From DATLFP01 sp035540955 (GTDB lineage Bacteria > Actinomycetota > Acidimicrobiia > Acidimicrobiales > CADCSY01), in contig DATLFP010000012.1 of NCBI GenBank assembly GCA_035540955.1, positions 1 to 19,689 of the forward strand: DNA of 19,689 bases, given 5' to 3'. The position numbers and the translations under genes were made by a program. Positions 15,428 through 19,689 of this stretch are shown here, piece after piece. How positions within the stretch are numbered: the first letter of the stretch is position 1; every line of letters starts with the position of its first letter. The notes under the pieces were generated by a model. That model had not been told where the DNA came from and searched no databases. It worked only from the letters and a program-made list of their open reading frames with translations.

Positions 15428-17326
15428 TCAGTTCGTGTGCGCCATCCACGTCTCGTAGAGGCGGGTGTAGCGGCCGCCGGCGGCGAGCAGCTCGTCGTGG
15501 GAGCCGATCTCGACGATGTGCCCGTCGTGGACGACGGCGATCCGGTCGGCGCGCATCGCGGTTGCCAGGCGGTGGGCGATGATGATCGCCGTGCGCCCCT
15601 CGAGGAGCACGTCGAGGGCCTGCTCGATGCGGGTCTCGCTGCGCAGGTCGAGGTTCGACGTGGCTTCGTCGAGCACGAGCACGCGCGGTCGGGCGAGGAA
15701 GGCGCGGGTGAGCGCCAGCAGCTGGCGCTCCCCGGAGGAGAGCGACACGCCCCGTTCGTGCACGGCGCTGTCGAGCCCGTCGGCCTGGCGGGCGACGACA
15801 TCGTCGAGGCCGATCTGCCGGCACGCCTCGGCGATCTCGTCGTCGCTGGCGTCGGGGTTGGCGAAGGTGATGTTGTCGCGGATGCTCCCGGCGAAGAGGA
15901 ACGGCTCCTGAGGCACGACGCCGATCTGCTGCCGCAGGGAGGTGAAGGTCACCTCTCGCAGGTCGTGCCCGTCGATGAGCACCCGGCCGGCGGACGGGTC
16001 GTAGAAGCGGGTCACGAGCTTGGCGATCGTGGACTTCCCGGCGCCGGTCTCGCCCACGACCGCCACCGTCTCACCCGGCGCGATGACGAGGTCGATGTCG
16101 CGCAGCACGGGGATGCGGGGGTCGTAGCCGAACGTCACGCCCTCGAGCCGGATCTCGCCTTCGATGGGTGGCAGGTCGTGCGCGTCGTCGGCCTCGGGCA
16201 CGGCCGGCACGGTGTCGAGGACGTCGCCGAGCTTGCGGAGCGCGGCGCGACCCTGCTGGTACACGTTGTAGAGCTGCACCAGCTGCTGGATGGGCGCGAA
16301 GAACATCGTGACGTAGAGGAAGAACGCGGTGAGCGCGCCGAGGCCGAGCTTGCCGTCGAGCACGAGGTTGGCGCCGACGACGAGGATGATCGCCTGGCCG
16401 ATCACGCTGACCGTCTCGGCGCCCGGCCCGTACAGGGCCCCGACCTTGGCCGTGTAGTTGTTGGCGTCGGTGTAGTCGCCCACCACGTTGCGGTGGTGCA
16501 CGAGGTTGTGGCGGCGGCGGTTGTGGGCGGTGATGATCCGGATGCCGGCGAGGTTCTCCGACAGGTCGGCGAGCACGAGCGCGATCCGATCGCGCACGAG
16601 GTTGAACCCCCGATCGGAGGCCGCCCGGAACCACAGGGTCAGGGCGAGCATCACGGGAACGACGACGCCGATCGTGATGACGGCGAGCAGCGGACTGGTG
16701 AGGAACAGGATCACCGAGATGATCAGCAGCGTCAGGGCCTGCACGAACATGTTGATGAGGCCCTGGTGGAACAGCTGGGTCAGGGACTCGATGTCGCTCG
16801 TCATGCGGCTCATCAGCACGCCCGCCTTCTCCCGCGTGAAGAAGTCGAGCGAGAGCCGCTGGAAGTGGCTGAACACCTTGATCCGCAGCTCGAACATGAG
16901 CCGCTCACCGAGGCGGCCCGACACCTGGATCCGCACCTTGCTCAGGTAGGTGCCGGCCACCACCGTGCCGACGAAGATCAGCGCGATGGTCAACAGGGCG
17001 CCGGTGTCGCGTGCGCGGATGCCCCGGTCGATGCCGAGCCCGGTGAGGTAGGGGCCGGAGGTGACCATCGCCGTCTCGAGGATGACGAGGGCGACGGCCC
17101 AGCCGAGCGCGAGGCGGTGGGGGCGCAGGAAGCGGGTGAGGGTGAGCCGCTTCTCCCGGCCGTGGCGGTGCGAGAAGGAGATGTCGGGCTCGGGGTGTTC
17201 GGGTTCCGTGTCGAGGATCGCCTGCGCCTTGGCCGCCAGCTCGGGCGGGACACCGGCGAACGGCAGGCCGGTGTCCATGCGGCCGCCGGCGAACGGCGAG
17301 CCGGGCGGGGGTCCGAAGCCGCCCAT
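15428..17326 (-). CDS. ABC exporter half-transporter, catalytic-Glu subunit
   Basis: This 632-residue protein has an N-terminal cytosolic stretch (1-60), a six-helix type-I exporter membrane domain (about 65-360) and an ATP-binding domain (390-625). The ATPase has Walker A GETGAGKST (425-433), Q-loop Gln473 (VPQEPFLF), Walker B with catalytic Glu554 (VLVLDEATSNLD) and His585. The signature is LSSGERQ (529-535), not LSGGQ. In a heterodimer with the upstream gene, this ATPase contributes the good Walker site but the weaker signature. The ATG at 17326 shares its A with the TGA of that gene (TGATG), so the two are translationally coupled. Substrate is unknown: drugs or lipids are typical. The methyltransferase gene follows after 37 bp. 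Confidence 0.93.
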   Translation of the reverse strand: MGGFGPPPGSPFAGGRMDTGLPFAGVPPELAAKAQAILDTEPEHPEPDISFSHRHGREKRLTLTRFLRPHRLALGWAVALVILETAMVTSGPYLTGLGIDRGIRARDTGALLTIALIFVGTVVAGTYLSKVRIQVSGRLGERLMFELRIKVFSHFQRLSLDFFTREKAGVLMSRMTSDIESLTQLFHQGLINMFVQALTLLIISVILFLTSPLLAVITIGVVVPVMLALTLWFRAASDRGFNLVRDRIALVLADLSENLAGIRIITAHNRRRHNLVHHRNVVGDYTDANNYTAKVGALYGPGAETVSVIGQAIILVVGANLVLDGKLGLGALTAFFLYVTMFFAPIQQLVQLYNVYQQGRAALRKLGDVLDTVPAVPEADDAHDLPPIEGEIRLEGVTFGYDPRIPVLRDIDLVIAPGETVAVVGETGAGKSTIAKLVTRFYDPSAGRVLIDGHDLREVTFTSLRQQIGVVPQEPFLFAGSIRDNITFANPDASDDEIAEACRQIGLDDVVARQADGLDSAVHERGVSLSSGERQLLALTRAFLARPRVLVLDEATSNLDLRSETRIEQALDVLLEGRTAIIIAHRLATAMRADRIAVVHDGHIVEIGSHDELLAAGGRYTRLYETWMAHTN

Positions 17327-19251
17327 CAGCCGCCACCCCCGGGGACGCCCGCCGGGAGGCCGTCCTCGACCAGCACGCCGTCGCCGCCGTCGCCGTCCTC
17401 GACGGTGGCGAGCACCGCGACGTAGCGAGGCTCGGTCGCCATCAGCCCGTTGTGGGTGCCCTCGGCCACGACCCGGCCGCCTTCGAGCAGCACCACCCGG
17501 TCGGCGAGGCTGATGGTCGACAGCCGGTGCGCGACGACGATCGTGGTGCGCTCGACCATCAGCTCGTGCAGGGCGGCGTGGATCTCGGACTCGATGCGGA
17601 CGTCGATGGCCGAGGTGGCGTCGTCGAGCACGAGGATGGTCGGGTCGGCGAGCAGGGCGCGGGCGATGGCGATGCGCTGACGCTGCCCGCCGGAGAGCGT
17701 GTAGCCGCGCTCGCCGACGATCGAGTCGTAGCCGTCCTCGAGCTGGGCGATGAACTCGTGGGCGTTGGCGGCCCGGGCCGCCGCCATCACGTCCTCGATC
17801 GGCGCGTCGGGCCGGCCGTAGGCGATGTTGTCGCGCACGGTCGCGGAGAACAGGAACGGCTCCTCGGAGACCATGGCGATGTGGTGCCGGAGCGACGTGA
17901 GCGTGAGGTCGCGCACGTCGGTGCCGTCGATGCGGACCGCGCCGTCCCGCACGTCGTAGAACCGGTCGAGGAGGCGGGTGATCGTGCTCTTGCCCGAGCC
18001 GGTGCGGCCCACGATGGCCACCGTCTCGCCGGGGCGGACCGAGAAGCTCAGGTCGGTGAGGATGTCGGGACCGTCGCCGTAGCCGAACCGGACGTGGTCG
18101 AAGGTGATCTCGCCGCGGGCATCGACGAGGTCGACGGCCCCGGGCCGGTCGACGATCTCGGACTCGCTGTCGAGGATCTCGAAGATCCGCTGGGCCGACG
18201 CCGCTGCCCGCTGGCTCATCATGAGGAACATGCCGAGCATCCGGAACGGTGCCTGCAGCATGATCACGTACTGGTTGAACACGACGATGTCGCCGATCGT
18301 CACCTGGCCGTCGATGGCGAGCCAACCGCCGTAGAGCAGCACGAAGGCCATGCCCAGGCGGGGGAGGTTCTCCATCACCGGCGCGTACTTCGCCTGGTTG
18401 TCGATGGTGGTGATCGAGGCCCATCGGAGCCGCTGCGCGGCCCGCGCGAGCTTGCGGATCTCCTGCTCCTCAGCGGCGAAGGACTTCACCACCCGGACTC
18501 CGGCCACGTTCTCCTCGACCGCCGTCGCCACCTCGGCCTGCCGGCCCTGGACGATCCAGCTCACCGGGAACATGACGTTCCGCATCCGGACGCCGAGGTA
18601 GTAGACGCCGGGGAGGACCGAGATGGCCACCAGCGTGAGCCCGACGTGGATCGTGACCATGATGGCGAAGCCGGCGAAGAACGTGATGAGCGTCATCGCC
18701 ATGAACGGCGCGAACGCCAGCAGCATCTGCACGGAGCGGATGTCGCTGTTGGCCCGGGAGATGAGCTGGCCGGTCTGCTGCTTGTCGTAGAAGGAGAACG
18801 ACATGCGGCTCAGGTGCTCGAACATGATCGAGCGGAGGTCGAACTCGATCGCGTATGCCACCTTGTAGAGCCCGAACCGGTACACGAAGGTGAGCACCGC
18901 CCGCACGACGCCGAGGACGAGCAGGAGGATGACGATGGGCGCCAGGCGCCGGTCGGGGATCAGGGGATCGGTCTGGCTGATGACGGCGTCGATGCCGCTC
19001 CCGAGCACCCGGGGGATGGCGACCTGCGCGGCGAGGGAGATGAACGCGAAGAAGAGGGACGTGCCGAACAGCCACCTGTGCGCCAGCACGATGGGCATGG
19101 CCCGCCGGATCCAGCCCTTGGCGCGGTCGGGGTCGATGTAGCCGCGCGGCGGTGGCGCGTTGGGGGTCACGCCGACGGGCTCGTAGGGCGACGGGCCCGG
19201 GTCGCGCTCGCTCTCGCGGAGGAGGTCGCGCTCGAGCGTGCTGATCCTCAC
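17326..19251 (-). CDS. ABC exporter half-transporter, degenerate-site subunit
   Basis: This 641-residue protein has a six-helix exporter domain (about 53-350) and an ATPase domain (378-620). Walker A is GRTGSGKST (415-423) and the signature LSGGQ (519-523) is canonical. The Q-loop Gln is replaced by Glu463 (VSEEPFLF), and the catalytic Glu after Walker B by Asp544 (ILVLDDATSAID). His575 is kept. These changes are typical of the subunit providing the degenerate ATP site in heterodimeric exporters such as TM287/288 or BmrCD. The C-terminal tail is Gly/Asp-rich. I start it at GTG 19251, because this overlaps the MarR stop (GTGA) and leaves a sensible N-terminus (RISTLERDLL). It is the first of the two ABC genes after MarR, so MarR probably represses or senses the exporter's cargo. 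Confidence 0.93.
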   Translation of the reverse strand: MRISTLERDLLRESERDPGPSPYEPVGVTPNAPPPRGYIDPDRAKGWIRRAMPIVLAHRWLFGTSLFFAFISLAAQVAIPRVLGSGIDAVISQTDPLIPDRRLAPIVILLLVLGVVRAVLTFVYRFGLYKVAYAIEFDLRSIMFEHLSRMSFSFYDKQQTGQLISRANSDIRSVQMLLAFAPFMAMTLITFFAGFAIMVTIHVGLTLVAISVLPGVYYLGVRMRNVMFPVSWIVQGRQAEVATAVEENVAGVRVVKSFAAEEQEIRKLARAAQRLRWASITTIDNQAKYAPVMENLPRLGMAFVLLYGGWLAIDGQVTIGDIVVFNQYVIMLQAPFRMLGMFLMMSQRAAASAQRIFEILDSESEIVDRPGAVDLVDARGEITFDHVRFGYGDGPDILTDLSFSVRPGETVAIVGRTGSGKSTITRLLDRFYDVRDGAVRIDGTDVRDLTLTSLRHHIAMVSEEPFLFSATVRDNIAYGRPDAPIEDVMAAARAANAHEFIAQLEDGYDSIVGERGYTLSGGQRQRIAIARALLADPTILVLDDATSAIDVRIESEIHAALHELMVERTTIVVAHRLSTISLADRVVLLEGGRVVAEGTHNGLMATEPRYVAVLATVEDGDGGDGVLVEDGLPAGVPGGGG

Positions 19252-19689
19252 CTGAGCTTCTCCTGGAGCCGGGCGTCCATCTCCTCGTGGAGTCGGCACA
19301 GGGCACGGTGGGCCTCGGCCGTGACGTCGTCGGGCAGGCCGTCGAACACCGACTGGAGCGCGGCCTCGGCCCGCTCGTCGGCGGCCCGGAGGATGGCGAG
19401 ACCGCCGGGGGTGAGCAGGTGGTCGACGCGGCGGCGGTCGTCGGTGCCGGTGCGGCGCTCGACGAGCCCCCGCTTGACCAGGCCGTCGACCAGGGTGGTG
19501 ACGCTCGGCCGGCTGACGGCGAGCCAGTCGGCGAGGGCGGACGCCGCCCAGTCGCCCTGGGAGAGGAAGGCGAGCAGCCGGTACTGGGGGAGGGTCAGGT
19601 CGTCGTCGGCCACCGCGTGCTCGACGATGCGCGACAGCCGCGCCAGAGCCCGCGCCGGGCTGCCGGTGGCGCTGGCACTCGATTTGGTC
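19248..19689 (-). CDS. MarR-family regulator, 5' end beyond window
   Basis: This is the C-terminal 146 residues of a winged-helix MarR regulator. The winged helix runs from TLPQYRLLAFL through SALADWLAVSRPSVTTLVDGL to the wing GTDDRRRVDHLLTPGG, which keeps the family's Asp-Arg wing motif. A GTG at 19613 could start a 121-residue protein. However, the frame stays open to the window edge and reads ARALARLSRIVEHAVADDD, which is a good MarR N-terminal dimerisation helix, with no ATG, GTG or TTG start upstream of 19613 inside the window. The real start is therefore past 19689, and the promoter and operator are not visible. The TGA overlaps the GTG of the first ABC gene (19248-19251), making regulator and exporter one operon. 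Confidence 0.9.
   Translation of the reverse strand, partial: TKSSASATGSPARALARLSRIVEHAVADDDLTLPQYRLLAFLSQGDWAASALADWLAVSRPSVTTLVDGLVKRGLVERRTGTDDRRRVDHLLTPGGLAILRAADERAEAALQSVFDGLPDDVTAEAHRALCRLHEEMDARLQEKLR

Noticed and set aside
15391..15801. An upstream extension of the methyltransferase gene to 15801.
   Set aside because: The extension lies in the wrong frame of the ABC gene. The family N-terminus begins at about GTG 15390.
17326..18424. An upstream extension of the second ABC gene to 18424, giving 998 residues.
   Set aside because: The extra residues are out-of-frame reading of the first ABC gene. The ATG at 17326, sharing a base with that gene's stop, gives a normal half-transporter length.

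Overview
This window is very GC-rich (roughly 70% by eye), densely coded chromosomal DNA. It reads as a high-GC actinobacterium, perhaps of the Acidimicrobiia/Iamia type. The evidence is strong GC third-position bias, a DUF3039 protein (an actinobacterial family), apparently leaderless GTG/ATG starts with a TANNNT box just upstream, and OatA-like, MarR-ABC and Baeyer-Villiger genes of actinobacterial style. The lineage is inferred from style, not from a marker gene. No tRNA, rRNA, transposase or CRISPR array is visible.

Left part (1-4018). The window opens inside an aminoglycoside-phosphotransferase-fold kinase gene. A short sigma-region-4-like HTH gene follows, with near-identical 18-bp repeats on both flanks. 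Next come a tandem hairpin-bearing repeat and a HEAT-repeat protein gene. On the minus strand lie an unrecognised conserved protein and a TetR regulator overlapping a CPBP membrane protease. The TetR promoter sits inside a 35-bp palindrome, and the unrecognised gene terminates inside that palindrome.

Signalling block (4087-7942, minus). Two cyclic-di-GMP genes lie in tandem. The upstream one is a PAS-GAF-like-GGDEF cyclase with an intact GGDEF and an RxxD inhibitory site. The downstream one is a 772-residue fusion of a receiver lacking its phospho-acceptor Asp, an OmpR-type winged helix, PAS-like sensor regions and an intact EAL phosphodiesterase. This is the most unusual protein in the window.

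Plus-strand block (7945-11356). DUF3039, a YbaK-like deacylase, a GNAT acetyltransferase and an OatA-like acyltransferase-3/SGNH protein with Thr-rich linker and tail. The last three are tightly packed.

Right part (11353-19689, minus). From upstream to downstream: a MarR regulator (5' end beyond the window), two half-ABC exporters forming a predicted asymmetric heterodimer, a cyclopropane-fatty-acid-synthase-type methyltransferase, a strong hairpin, then an SDR dehydrogenase and a Baeyer-Villiger-type flavin monooxygenase. Stop/start overlaps join MarR and both ABC genes. The BVMO stop codon overlaps the stop codon of the converging acyltransferase gene.

No complete novel defence or mobile system was found. 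The best leads are the receiver/winged-helix/PAS/EAL fusion, the TetR palindrome with its embedded promoter and stop codon, and the repeats around the sigma-like gene.
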